Part shown: piece after piece, positions 18,701 through 25,842 of the stretch | Layout of the letters: each line of letters opens with the position of its first letter | How positions within the stretch are numbered: the stretch's first letter is position 1 | Assembly (NCBI GenBank): GCA_944392425.1 | Contig: CALXWM010000016.1 | Location: 1 to 34,661, forward strand | DNA length: 34,661 bases | Reading direction: 5' to 3' | Source of the DNA: an uncultured Clostridia bacterium | Lineage (GTDB): Bacteria; Bacillota; Clostridia; TANB77; CAG-508 | Notes under the pieces: model-generated | Database searches by the model: none | What the model was told of the DNA's origin: nothing | The model's input: the letters and a program-made list of their open reading frames with translations, nothing else | Program-made: the position numbers and the translations under genes

Positions 18701-20222
18701 ACTTTTCGTCTAGTTCTTTATAAGTTAAATTTTGACCTTTAAATATATATGCAGTTTTATTAGCGTTTGCTTTAACAGTATTTTCAAAAATTGTAATTAA
18801 GCTCTCGTTTTTATCGTAATCAAAATCAGTATCATTAAACTCATTTATTATTTTTTTGTCATCATCACACAAAATAGAAATATCTTTAAGTTTTACATTT
18901 TGCAAAGCTTGTTCAGCCATATGACAAACTCTTTTGTGTAAGCATTGTATATCTTTATCACTAAACTTTTCTATTTGATAATCATATAAAATATTAGCAC
19001 CATTATTTCCATCCATATCATAAAAATGTGCTTCAATAGACTCTGCAATATGGGAAATAGGCTCCCAAGTAGTTTTGTAATTAATACTTGAAGTCTCTTT
19101 ATTATCTCTAGCATTTTGGTAAGATAGAACAAAATCATATAAGTTTTCACTTATATTGTACTTTTCTTTTATATTTTCTAGCAATTCTAAATATGGGTAT
19201 TTTTGGTGTCTAAAGATAGAGGCTTGCTTTTGCGTAGCCTGCTTTAAAAAATCTTTGAAATTAATATTGAAATCTAAATCTATTTTAAAAGGAACGGTAC
19301 TTACGAACATTCCAGAAGTATTTTTTTCTTTAAAATTGCTTCTATTTAATACAGGGGTGCCTAAAACAGCTGAAGATGCTGAATTAATCTTCGCTAAATA
19401 AATAGAAAAGATAGACATAAAAAAAGTATAAATAGAGCATTTATTATTTTTGCAAAAATCTAAAATTTTGTCGTAAAGAGCGTCGTCAAAAGAACATACT
19501 TTACGACGAGACTTTGAATTGTTTGAACTTTTGTTATGGGAAATATATGTAAGTTCAGGAGATTTATCAAAAGTATTCTCCCAAAATTCTTTATCTTTTG
19601 CAAATCTATTACTTTGTTTGTATTCATTGCACGAACTAATATAATCTGAGTAATTTGGAGTGTCGCTGAATGTAGCAACATCTTTAAAGTCGCTTAAAAA
19701 ACTTAAGTCATTTGACTTTTTCAATAGAGCCGAGTTTTGAGGGTCAGAAGAAATTTTTAATAACTCTGTATATATATCAATAAATCTTGTAATAAAAAGT
19801 GAACAGCCCCAAGCGTCGCTAATTAAATGATGGAAAACAGGGACAATGCCACCTTTGCCATCAGGCAATTTAAACAATGTAAAACTGTATAAATTAGAAT
19901 TAATTACTTCAAAGGGTTTTGAAACAAGCTCTGTGGTTAACTTTTTTAGAGCTTGCATACTCTCCACAGAAACTTTAGGTAATTTAAAAGGAGAAAAATC
20001 TGTAATAAATTGAATAGGTTCTCCATTTTTTAAGTCAAAATGTAGTCTAAGAGCTTCATTTGTTTTAATGTAAATGTTTGCAGCTTTTTCTAAGAGGTCA
20101 ATATTTACGGGTTCATTTATTAATAAATACCCTCCAATGTTGTTAATATTTGTATTACTATAAAACATTTCAGAGTTCCAAATATTTTTTTGCTGACTAC
20201 TTAATTCTAATAAATTTTTCAT
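12756..20222 (-). CDS. Two-module nonribosomal peptide synthetase, C-A-T-C-A-T-R
   Basis: This 2488-residue single-protein assembly line reads as follows. C1 (about 1-440) has HHLISDAWG near 130, with Ala for Gly after the catalytic Asp. A1 (about 470-960) has TSGSTGTPKG near 645, YGPSECT near 782 and NGKID near 955. T1 has Ser in GADSLAI near 1010. C2 (about 1050-1480) has an intact HHIICDG near 1194. A2 (about 1530-1995) has TSGSTGKPKG near 1667 and YGPTETT near 1802. T2 has Ser in GGDSLNA near 2039. The C-terminal thioester reductase (about 2120-2488) has NADPH loop GATGFLG and catalytic YVRSK near 2291. The product should be released as a dipeptide aldehyde, possibly N-acylated by C1. My alignment to GrsA gives specificity codes DIVLQGSVCK (A1) and DIFQSIMVGK (A2), which I cannot assign to amino acids with confidence. 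Two Asn/Ser/Lys-rich insertions lie at about 600-627 and 1217-1245. No phosphopantetheinyl transferase is in the window. Confidence 0.93.
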   Translation of the reverse strand: MKNLLELSSQQKNIWNSEMFYSNTNINNIGGYLLINEPVNIDLLEKAANIYIKTNEALRLHFDLKNGEPIQFITDFSPFKLPKVSVESMQALKKLTTELVSKPFEVINSNLYSFTLFKLPDGKGGIVPVFHHLISDAWGCSLFITRFIDIYTELLKISSDPQNSALLKKSNDLSFLSDFKDVATFSDTPNYSDYISSCNEYKQSNRFAKDKEFWENTFDKSPELTYISHNKSSNNSKSRRKVCSFDDALYDKILDFCKNNKCSIYTFFMSIFSIYLAKINSASSAVLGTPVLNRSNFKEKNTSGMFVSTVPFKIDLDFNINFKDFLKQATQKQASIFRHQKYPYLELLENIKEKYNISENLYDFVLSYQNARDNKETSSINYKTTWEPISHIAESIEAHFYDMDGNNGANILYDYQIEKFSDKDIQCLHKRVCHMAEQALQNVKLKDISILCDDDKKIINEFNDTDFDYDKNESLITIFENTVKANANKTAYIFKGQNLTYKELDEKSNIVANYLIDEGITKNDVIGIMFNRSLNIPISMWGVLKTGAAYMLIDPSLPQDRINYMLTNASAKFVLTNLYINYNSINIDNILLKEEQISKNTLSENSSKNSSTSEYDSKSKNKDNYKCTLPKVESSNEDRFCINYTSGSTGTPKGVELKRLGIINLLKGYKKQIASHECNTFLSSATVAFDIFIVENFVSILDGKTVVFADDDEQKIPAFTSKLIKDNNVDFLLATPSKLDLLLTEADCLKNVKVIQVGGEVLKNTFYKKLRKATNAKIFNSYGPSECTVCASNNLVTENDLSIGYPFTNTKIYITNSKNDILPINTRGEIVIKGDGVGIGYVNKYDFNGIYHTGDLGMISANGKLIYFGRQDNQIKLHGLRIELDEITNKIMQLHNVNNAVTVIKQVNNMDCICSYVQSDSKIDENEFKQLLSKVLPKYMVPSHIVELDTFPITLNGKIDTRKLPDITIKEEEFVASSTDTEKKLEKICKEIFNMPKISVKANFFDIGADSLAIIRFVSEIYSKLNLKIAIQDIYTYPTIYDLAKHIDILKSEGNNNTKIEAKNIIKKHKEAKFYPVTSAQRGIFYEVNMEKNSLAYNTPFGLVFSKKPDIKKLESAIWQILNSHDAFKTYFVLENNDVVQKLVPKVDFSLKTCNYKNEDFIQPFDLSKAPLVHIELDHFDNKYLLQLDVHHIICDGSSISIFMNELCDLYNDLTLNNSNEQPNDKSNKDKLKTQNKSISDSNSNKIDYIDYAVSKQISQDDEDYWLNQFKDEIPILNMPTEFDRTATRSYEGNNVYFSLNNLSDISNICKKYNVTPYMFLLSCFYILLYKYTMQNDIVVGTPVIGRNNPALSNVIGMFVNTLAIRQNVQSTNKFSDFLELVKNNCLNAYSHQTYPFNELVKKLNVIRDSSRNPVFDVLFTYESEGIPQFNFGGISVDYYVPKNKTSKFDFSLEVTPSDLGFNLRLEYCTKLFSKRFMQDLLDCYNNIIKAVINNSDIQISKIQMLSDIPNIYPTLEYSKESTIIDLFEKQVKKTPNKTALVFGDTKYSYKELQEKVNSLAYHIHSFGEHEVVGMLMDRSDKLIISQLAILKAGSGYLPIDPTYPEERIKYIIEDSGVDVILTESKYKDMVPVKSILVDDENSFKTYKQFGTAQTPDSLAYLIYTSGSTGKPKGVMIKQSNVVNFICGTIHDMPLKNLTIVSITTMCFDIYVFESLLPLCTGMKVVMASNDEQNNPILLNDLCLKNKVDVIQTTPSKFKLLMTDTLPYLKNLKVISLIGEPFPLDLLKNIKAVSKTRIYNMYGPTETTVGSTLKELTNTNNITIGVPLPNTHALVLDNDMNFVPYNVPGTLYLGGDGVTIGYKNRPELTSEKYVMYNGERIYNTGDLAKLLPNGELECLGRADFQVKIHGLRIELGEIETDICSYKGVKSAVVTVKNVQGRDILCGYFVADGRVSLSLLKKSLAKKLPNYMVPNYLVQLDTFKYTPNGKIDRKVLPDPVFEAKEIVAPKTELENKILNIWRTILSLEEISTNDNFFEIGGDSLNALKMQIELMKNNYNINYGDIFKNNTIHDLANFIENHINQKAVPTYAKKDFKKIDKLLKKNSTFKRMRLKQKMLKNVLLVGATGFLGIHVLAELLKIDDIKIYCLIRKDPSTSPENKLKRKFQYYFGSDLSNLFGKRLFVIAGDITNDNFGTSNDVYTFLGKEVQTVVNCAASVKHYGYYGEFEKINVIGVKNLVKFCEEFKKEFYQTSTISVSGNTMTSLPSSYAPKKTIYFGENNLFINQPLDNVYVRSKFEAEKYVLEEIANKRLKGLVLRIGNITNRYSDGKFQENSNDNAFLNRVKAFLFLKELPKSMVNNYIEFSPVDIIAESIVVCMRYYTYPMTVLHLYNSNHLYIDVFLKYLNELGYNINIVDDDVFKSHLNNLLFNTSDSDKVSVLLNDLDKDRNLVYKTNLKITNKFTLKFLSKADFSWPIVTKEYIEKILKNL

Positions 20223-20264
20223 ATTCTACATCCTCTCAAAAATGAGTACAATTAACATATTTAT

Positions 20265-20292
20265 ATTATACACTTTTCGACAAAAAATGCAA
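20265..20292 (-). promoter_or_regulatory. Promoter of the NRPS operon
   Basis: TTGCAT (20287-20292, minus strand) and TATAAT (20265-20270) with a 16-bp spacer lie 43 bases before the NRPS start; the ribosome site is GAGAGGAT. Confidence 0.55.
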
Positions 20293-20320
20293 TATTTTGT
20301 TAAAAAAGTTTTTGAAAAAC

Positions 20321-20377
20321 CAATTAACTACAAACGCAAATTTAAAAAATAAATAAAAATCAATTGACTAAAAACGT
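20321..20377 (+). repeat. Imperfect direct repeat, 40-bp period, between NRPS and acyl-CoA ligase genes
   Basis: CAATTAACTACAAACG (20321) and CAATTGACTAAAAACG (20361) match at 14 of 16 positions and start exactly 40 bp apart. The second copy contains the -35 box of the ligase promoter. This is a candidate site for a regulator controlling the divergent pair. Confidence 0.5.
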
Positions 20378-20392
20378 ATTTTAGTATATTAT
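20364..20392 (+). promoter_or_regulatory. Promoter of the acyl-CoA ligase operon
   Basis: TTGACT (20364-20369) and TATTAT (20387-20392), 17-bp spacer. The leader to ATG 20511 is about 110 bases and ends in a strong GTAAGGAGGAAG ribosome site. Confidence 0.65.
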
Positions 20393-20510
20393 GTAAGCAA
20401 AACATTACGGAAAAGCAGATTTGCAATGATAAACACACCATAAATAAATTTTTACTCAAAGTTAAAATAGTGATGTTTTACCTTATAATTAGGTAAGGAG
20501 GAAGTAAAGT

Positions 20511-22257
20511 ATGTCAAATCAAGAGTTGATTCCAAAAATGAAAGACTACAGAGAGCTATTAGAATATGCTCGGAAAAAATTATGCAAATAATATTGCATA
20601 TAAGTATAAGAAAAGCTTAGAAGAAAAGCCAGCTAAATATGTAGAAAAAAAGTATAGCCAAGTAGTAAAAGATGTTAAGGCACTAGCCACAGCATTATTA
20701 GATATGGGCTTTAAAGGAAAAAGAGTAGCTTTAATTGGAGAAAACAGATATGAATGGGTTATTAGTTATTTAGCAGTTACTTGCGGAGGAATGGTAATAG
20801 CACCATTAGATAAAGCCCTTCCAGATAAAGAAATAGCATCATTAATTAAAAGAAGTGAAGTGGATGTGGTTATTTATGAAAAGAAGCACCAAGAACTATT
20901 TGAAAAACTAAAAGCAGATGAAGAAATTAATTTAAATACATTGATTTGTATAGATAAAGAAAATGATAAAGATAACGAAACAATTAGTTTTGAAGGCTTA
21001 TTAGAAAAAGGAAGAAAATTAGTAAAAGAAAAAAATAAGCTATATGATTATGTAACACTAAACAATGATGAAATGTCAATAATGCTATTTACATCAGGAA
21101 CAACCAGTAGCGCAAAAATAGTAATGCTTTCACAAAATAATGTACTTTCAAATTTATATGCTTATCAAACACATTTTAAAATAAATCAAGATGATACATT
21201 GTTATCTTTTTTACCAATTCATCATACATTTGAATGTAGCATAACTATACTTTATGGATTTTATAGTGGAGCAACAATAGCATTTTGCGATGGACTAAGA
21301 TACATTCAAGCAAATTTAAAAGAATATGAGGTATCAATATTTGTAGCAGTTCCACTTGTGTTAGAAACAATGTACAAAAAAATTATGAAAGCAATTGCAG
21401 ACCAAGGAAAAACAAATCTTATAAATACAATGACAAAAATATCAAATGCATTGCTAAAAATACATATAGATATTAGAAAAATAGTATTTAAACAAATAAT
21501 AGACAACTTCGGTGGAAAACTTAGAATGGTGCTTTACGGAGCTGCATCATTAGATAAAGACACAATTATAGGATTAAATAATTTTGGAATTAACTCAATA
21601 CAAGGATATGGGTTAACAGAAACATCACCGGTATTAACAGCAGAGGCAGAAAATAAGCATAAACCAGGTTCAATAGGATATCCTTTAGATAATGTAGAAA
21701 TAAAAATAGATAATCCAGATAAGGAAGGCGTAGGAGAAATATTAGCAAAAGGACCAAACATAATGCTAGGCTACTATAAAGATGAAAAGAAAACAAAAGA
21801 AGCATTTAAAGATGGTTGGTTTAGAACCGGAGACTATGGATATATAGATGATGAAGGATTTATATTTATAACAGGAAGAAAAAATGATATTATAGTATTA
21901 AGAAATGGAAAAAATGTATATCCTCAAGAACTAGAATTTCTAATTTCAAAACTTCCATATGTTGCAGAATGCATGGTATTTGCAAGAAACGAGTCAAATA
22001 CAGATACTGCAATAGTTGCAAAAATAGTATACAACAAAGAAGTAATGGAAAAAGATTATCCAGACACTAAAAAAGAAGATTATGAAAAAATAATTTGGAA
22101 AGATGTAAAAGAAATAAATAAAACATTACCAACATTTAAACATATTAAAAAAGTTATAGTTACAGATGAACCAATGCTAAAAACAACTACACAAAAAGTA
22201 AAGAGAAACGAAGAAATTAAGAAGACGGAAAAAGAATTACAAAAAGTAGGAAAATAA
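20511..22257 (+). CDS. Long-chain fatty-acyl-CoA ligase (FadD-like), frameshifted near the N-terminus
   Basis: The AMP-binding enzyme should convert fatty acid, ATP and CoA to acyl-CoA. Motifs are intact: FTSGTTSSAKIVML, GYGLTETSPV, GWFRTGDYGYID, and a C-terminal TTTQKVKR region holding the catalytic Lys. The natural start is ATG 20511, 3 bases after a strong GGAGGAAG. That frame encodes MSNQELIPKMKDYRELLEYA then ends at 20591. The rest (563 residues) continues in another frame from an ATG at 20566 that has no ribosome site. Dropping one base at the A6 tract (20574-20579) joins the frames as LLEYARKNYANNIAYKY, the expected family sequence. It may therefore be a pseudogene, a slippage or phase-variable gene, or a base-calling error. 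Divergent from the NRPS, it could feed acyl-CoA to C1; general lipid metabolism is equally possible. Confidence 0.85.
20571..20580 (+). other. Frameshift site in the acyl-CoA ligase gene
   Basis: The run CGGAAAAAAT holds six A. Reading from ATG 20511, the frame passes here into a stop at 20589-20591. With five A (or without the C at 20571) the ribosome-site-driven frame continues into the full ligase. Confidence 0.75.
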
Positions 22258-22269
22258 AAGGAGGATATT

Positions 22270-23577
22270 ATGAAAGAAAGTAAAAAGGCAAGTGGCAATT
22301 ATTTCACAGGAATAATAGGTGCAATAATAGGTGGTGCAATTGGTGCAGTTCCTTGGATTATAGCATATATTTATGGAAATATGATGATTGCACTTTTAGC
22401 TATACTAATAGCAGGTGGAGCATATTATGGATACAAAATATGCAAAGGAAAAATTACAAAAAAGGTAACAATAATTATAACAATCATATCTATAATAATT
22501 GTTGCACTAGTAACTCTATTAATAATACCAGTTATACTTATACATACAGAAGGCATGAATACAAACTTAGCAACAATACAGTATTTATATCAAGATGAAG
22601 AATTTACATCAGGAATTATAAGAGATACGCTTATAGCAATAATATTTACAGCAGTAGGAGTAGCAGTTGTAAATTCTAGCATAAAGAAAGACCTAGAAGA
22701 AGGAGTAACAAACAAGGAGCAAACTCCAGAAGAATTTGCAAAAGAAAAGCAAGAAGCAATTAGTAAAATAAAACCAATATTTGAAAAATACAATGCGGTA
22801 ACAAAAGAACATACAATTGATAAAATAGAATTAGAAGCGGAATTAGAATTAAATAAAATTGATAAAAAATTATTAACAACTCTACAATCAGTAGAAATTG
22901 TAAAAAAGGAAAAGGGCAAATTCTACTATAATGCAGAAAATGAAAATAAAGAAATAACTCCTAAGAAAAAAATGTCAAAATCTAATATTATAGCTATAGT
23001 AATTGCAGTTATTGCAATAATAGCTGTTATAGCCATTGTCATATATGGATATAACAAAAAAAATGCAACAATAGTATATAATGATGGAACAGTAAGTTTT
23101 GAAATGAATGCTACATGGATAGAATATTCAAACTACTATGCAGGTGGATGGAATTATTATAAATACATAAGCAATATGCCTTTATCAAATACAAACGAAA
23201 TTGACGCAAATGAAATAGACTATTCAACATATCCTGCAATGTTAAATGTAAACTATTATGAAGTAGACACAAGCGAATATAGTTCAATACAAGAAGTTGC
23301 AGATTATATGACAGAATATATAAATAGTGCAGAAGACAAACCAGAATATGAACAAGAAATATCTAAAACAGAAAAAGGATATGATGTTTTAAAAATCAAA
23401 GCTACATACAATACAGACCCTGCTCAAGTTGAATATATGTACTACATTTTAAATGGAAACGTCATGGCAACAGTAGATGGATACAGCTTTACCTTAAGTG
23501 ATGAAAAAGAATTAGCAAAAGTTGTAGCAGACGTAGCAAATTCATTTGATTGGGTTGGAGTAGGAGTAAGTGAATAA
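22270..23577 (+). CDS. Multi-pass membrane protein of unknown function
   Basis: This 435-residue protein has a Gly-rich hydrophobic N-terminus (about 10-60, IIGAIIGGAIGAVPWIIAYI then a second helix), a third helix (about 70-95), and a fourth (about 115-135). A charged cytoplasmic segment rich in Lys/Glu (about 140-235) follows, then one more strong helix (about 240-263). The last 170 residues form a Tyr/Asn-rich, probably extracellular domain (VYNDGTVSFEMNATWIEY onward). I recognise no family. It starts 12 bases after the ligase stop with an AAGGAGG ribosome site, so the two are co-transcribed. It could be an envelope sensor or a partner in lipid handling; no transporter signature is seen. 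Confidence 0.7.
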   Translation: MKESKKASGNYFTGIIGAIIGGAIGAVPWIIAYIYGNMMIALLAILIAGGAYYGYKICKGKITKKVTIIITIISIIIVALVTLLIIPVILIHTEGMNTNLATIQYLYQDEEFTSGIIRDTLIAIIFTAVGVAVVNSSIKKDLEEGVTNKEQTPEEFAKEKQEAISKIKPIFEKYNAVTKEHTIDKIELEAELELNKIDKKLLTTLQSVEIVKKEKGKFYYNAENENKEITPKKKMSKSNIIAIVIAVIAIIAVIAIVIYGYNKKNATIVYNDGTVSFEMNATWIEYSNYYAGGWNYYKYISNMPLSNTNEIDANEIDYSTYPAMLNVNYYEVDTSEYSSIQEVADYMTEYINSAEDKPEYEQEISKTEKGYDVLKIKATYNTDPAQVEYMYYILNGNVMATVDGYSFTLSDEKELAKVVADVANSFDWVGVGVSE

Positions 23578-23638
23578 ATTTTACATTGGGGACGGTCCTT
23601 TTCGTAAAAAATAATTTTACATTGGGGACGGTCCTTTT
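23578..23638 (+). repeat. Two REP-like intergenic repeats (GGGGACGGTCC core)
   Basis: Two identical 25-bp units (23578-23602 and 23614-23638) start 36 bp apart, directly after a stop codon. Each carries TTTTACATTGGGGACGGTCC followed by T's. The centre GGAC-G-GTCC is palindromic, and GTAAAA...TTTTAC between the units adds another inverted repeat. A decayed copy lies at 28874. Similar G-rich repeats are dispersed in many clostridial genomes. They may also act as transcription stops. Confidence 0.75.
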
Positions 23639-23781
23639 TGCAAAATTTTACGTTTCGCTCCGCCTAAATTTATAAAAAACTAAAACTATAAAAAGCTTTT
23701 AACTATTATAATCTAACAATTACTAAACAGTATTGGAGGGCTTCTATTATTGCATTATTAAAGATTTTAAAAATATGATTA

Positions 23782-24639
23782 TTAATTCAATCCGTACAAA
23801 TTACCATCCACTAATAATTTAGCTCTTTTCCTTGTCTTTTCATCAGAATTTAAAGCATTTTCTAAAAATTCTGGATGATTAATTAAAAATTGTTTCATAG
23901 TTTCATCAGGATTTTTGAAAAATCCTTTTAGCATTTCTAGTTGATTTTCATTAATAATTCCCTTTTTATAAGCCATTTCAAATAAAGAATCATCAACATT
24001 AATCAAAGAATAAAACTTTACACCTTCTGCTTCAATTTTTTCTTTTCCACCTTGCATTCTGTCAACAACTACACAAGAATATTTCATATTACCATTAATA
24101 GCTTTTATAGCAGGAATCCAAGCTCTAATATAGCTTGAAGCAACTGTAACCAAATCAGCAATATGTAAAACATTCTTTCCGTCTAAATCACTTATTGGTT
24201 TAGTAGACGTAAATTCACTATCGCTACAAACAATGGATAAATCTTTATAAATTGTTAAATGAGGCTTATGTAAAAGATAACTAATAATGTTAGAAAAAAA
24301 CCAATCTCTTCTTTCACCGCCAGAGATATAATCAACAGTGGATAAATCAATGTTCTTTTCAATTACTTCTTTCATATGATTAATAACATTGTGATAAATT
24401 TCATTTTGATTATACTGTGCTAAAATTTTCTTGAAAATCTTTTCAGGTAAAGACATTTTATCAGCTAAACATTCATCAATGTAAGATAAAAAATCACTCG
24501 CCTCATTTTCACTACCATATACAAAATGGGTATTAATAAAATATGGCCCTATTTTACCAGAAGTATACCAAAATGGCTTGTTTTCATCACAAAACCTTAT
24601 AGCATTTGTTTCAAATAAATAATTGGCTAAATCAGACAT
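23782..24639 (-). CDS. pyrE: Orotate phosphoribosyltransferase, divergent type
   Basis: The likely reaction is orotate + PRPP to OMP. This 285-residue protein is longer than the usual 190-230. Recognisable are the PyrE N-terminal element FWYTSGKIGPYFINTHF (compare LKSGRxSPYF) and the core region DYISGGERRDWFFS. The PRPP-loop region VLHIADLVTVASS is followed by VVVDRMQGGKEKIEAEGVKFYSLI, matching the VDR/GG segment of PyrE. The canonical PRPP motif normally has two adjacent acidic residues and TTGGS/T; here only one Asp remains and TTGG is TVAS. The C-terminal about 70 residues are helical and extra. Divergence from pyrB with a shared promoter region supports the pyrimidine role and supplies the step missing from the pyrB-pyrD run. 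Loss of activity cannot be excluded. Confidence 0.78.
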   Translation of the reverse strand: MSDLANYLFETNAIRFCDENKPFWYTSGKIGPYFINTHFVYGSENEASDFLSYIDECLADKMSLPEKIFKKILAQYNQNEIYHNVINHMKEVIEKNIDLSTVDYISGGERRDWFFSNIISYLLHKPHLTIYKDLSIVCSDSEFTSTKPISDLDGKNVLHIADLVTVASSYIRAWIPAIKAINGNMKYSCVVVDRMQGGKEKIEAEGVKFYSLINVDDSLFEMAYKKGIINENQLEMLKGFFKNPDETMKQFLINHPEFLENALNSDEKTRKRAKLLVDGNLYGLN

Positions 24640-24684
24640 AACAAAATCTCCTTTCTAAAATCATCTTATTATATTAAAAAGAAT

Positions 24685-24705
24685 AAGTCAAGAAATAATT
24701 GACTT
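24685..24705. promoter_or_regulatory. Inverted repeat in the pyrE-pyrB divergent region, possible operator
   Basis: AAGTCAA (24685-24691) and TTGACTT (24699-24705) are exact complements separated by 7 bases. The right arm is the -35 box of pyrB, and the left arm reads as TTGACTT on the pyrE strand. A repressor bound here could coordinate both directions. No PyrR-type RNA binding loop is seen. Confidence 0.45.
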
Positions 24706-24727
24706 TTAATATTTAATCATATATAGT
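24699..24727 (+). promoter_or_regulatory. Promoter of the pyr operon
   Basis: TTGACT (24699-24704), 17-bp spacer, TATAGT (24722-24727). The leader to the pyrB start is about 65 bases, too short for a classical PyrR attenuator. Confidence 0.65.
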
Positions 24728-24798
24728 ATAGTTAGTTTGAAAAAGTTAATAAAGCTTACCTAAAAAAGCACGAAATTTTAAATAAAAGGAGGTATGGA

Positions 24799-25713
24799 GT
24801 GAAGCATTTAATAGACATAAAGGATTTATCTACACAAGAAATTGATGAACTTATACTTATTGCAAAAGACATTATGAACAATAAAGATAAATATTTAAAA
24901 AAATGTGATACAAAAAAACTTGCCACATTGTTTTATGAGCCAAGCACAAGAACCAGACTAAGTTTCGAAGCAGCAATGCTAGAATTAGGAGGGAATGTGC
25001 TTGGTTTTTCTTCTGCTAATTCTAGTTCTGCATCAAAAGGAGAAAGTTTATCAGATACTATTAGAGTTGTGGGTGGGTATGCAGATATAATAGCACTTAG
25101 GCATCCAAAAGAGGGAGCTGCAATGGTAGCAGCGTCAAAATCAGAAGTTCCAATAATAAATGCAGGAGATGGAGGTCATAGCCATCCAACACAGACTTTA
25201 ACAGATTTGCTAACAATTAAATGTGAAAAAGGAAGATTAGACAATTTAACAATTGGGGTATGTGGAGATTTAAAATTTGGAAGGACAGTGCATTCATTAA
25301 TAACAGCTATGTCTAGGTATAAAAAAATAAAATTTGTATTAATTTCACCAAAAGAATTAAAAACACCGGAATATATAAAAGAAAACGTTTTAAAGAAAAA
25401 TAATATAGAATTTATAGAAACAAATGATATAGAAGAATATTTATCAGATTTAGATATTTTATACATGACAAGAGTTCAAAAAGAAAGATTCTTCAATGAA
25501 GATGATTATGTAAGACTTAAGGATTACTATATTTTGAATAAGGAAAAATTAGAAAAAGGAAAAGAAGATTTGTGTATAATGCATCCATTACCAAGAGTAA
25601 ATGAAATAGCAGTAGATGTAGATGATGATAAGAGAGCATGTTATTTCAAACAAGCTAAGTATGGAAAATATATTAGAATGGCATTAATTTTGAGATTATT
25701 AGAAATTGAATAA
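24799..25713 (+). CDS. pyrB: Aspartate carbamoyltransferase catalytic chain
   Basis: It condenses carbamoyl phosphate and aspartate to N-carbamoyl-aspartate, the committed pyrimidine step. At 304 residues it is normal length. It carries the carbamoyl-phosphate motif [16 protein letters not shown] (about 50), the SSxxKGES loop ([12 protein letters not shown]), HPTQTLTDL and [10 protein letters not shown]. The start is GTG 24799 with GGAGG 6 bases upstream; the ATG at 24793 overlaps that ribosome site and stops after two codons. It is first in the pyr run and followed by the regulatory chain, so the enzyme should be the allosteric PyrB-PyrI type. Confidence 0.95.
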   Translation: MKHLIDIKDLSTQEIDELILIAKDIMNNKDKYLKKCDTKKLATLFYEPSTRTRLSFEAAMLELGGNVLGFSSANSSSASKGESLSDTIRVVGGYADIIALRHPKEGAAMVAASKSEVPIINAGDGGHSHPTQTLTDLLTIKCEKGRLDNLTIGVCGDLKFGRTVHSLITAMSRYKKIKFVLISPKELKTPEYIKENVLKKNNIEFIETNDIEEYLSDLDILYMTRVQKERFFNEDDYVRLKDYYILNKEKLEKGKEDLCIMHPLPRVNEIAVDVDDDKRACYFKQAKYGKYIRMALILRLLEIE

Positions 25714-25842
25714 TTTCGCACAAGTAGCAAAGCCAATATATAAATATTGCAAAATAATATACCAATATTAAAGAAAGGAACTTTTAAAAAATTAAGTTAA
25801 ACAGATAAATTGTTTAATTTAAGTTTAAAGTTATTAAAAAAT

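Noticed and set aside
24793..24801. ATG-GAG-TGA mini-frame before pyrB as a regulatory leader peptide
   Set aside because: The ATG is one base from the ribosome site and encodes two codons. It is more simply part of the spacing before GTG 24799.
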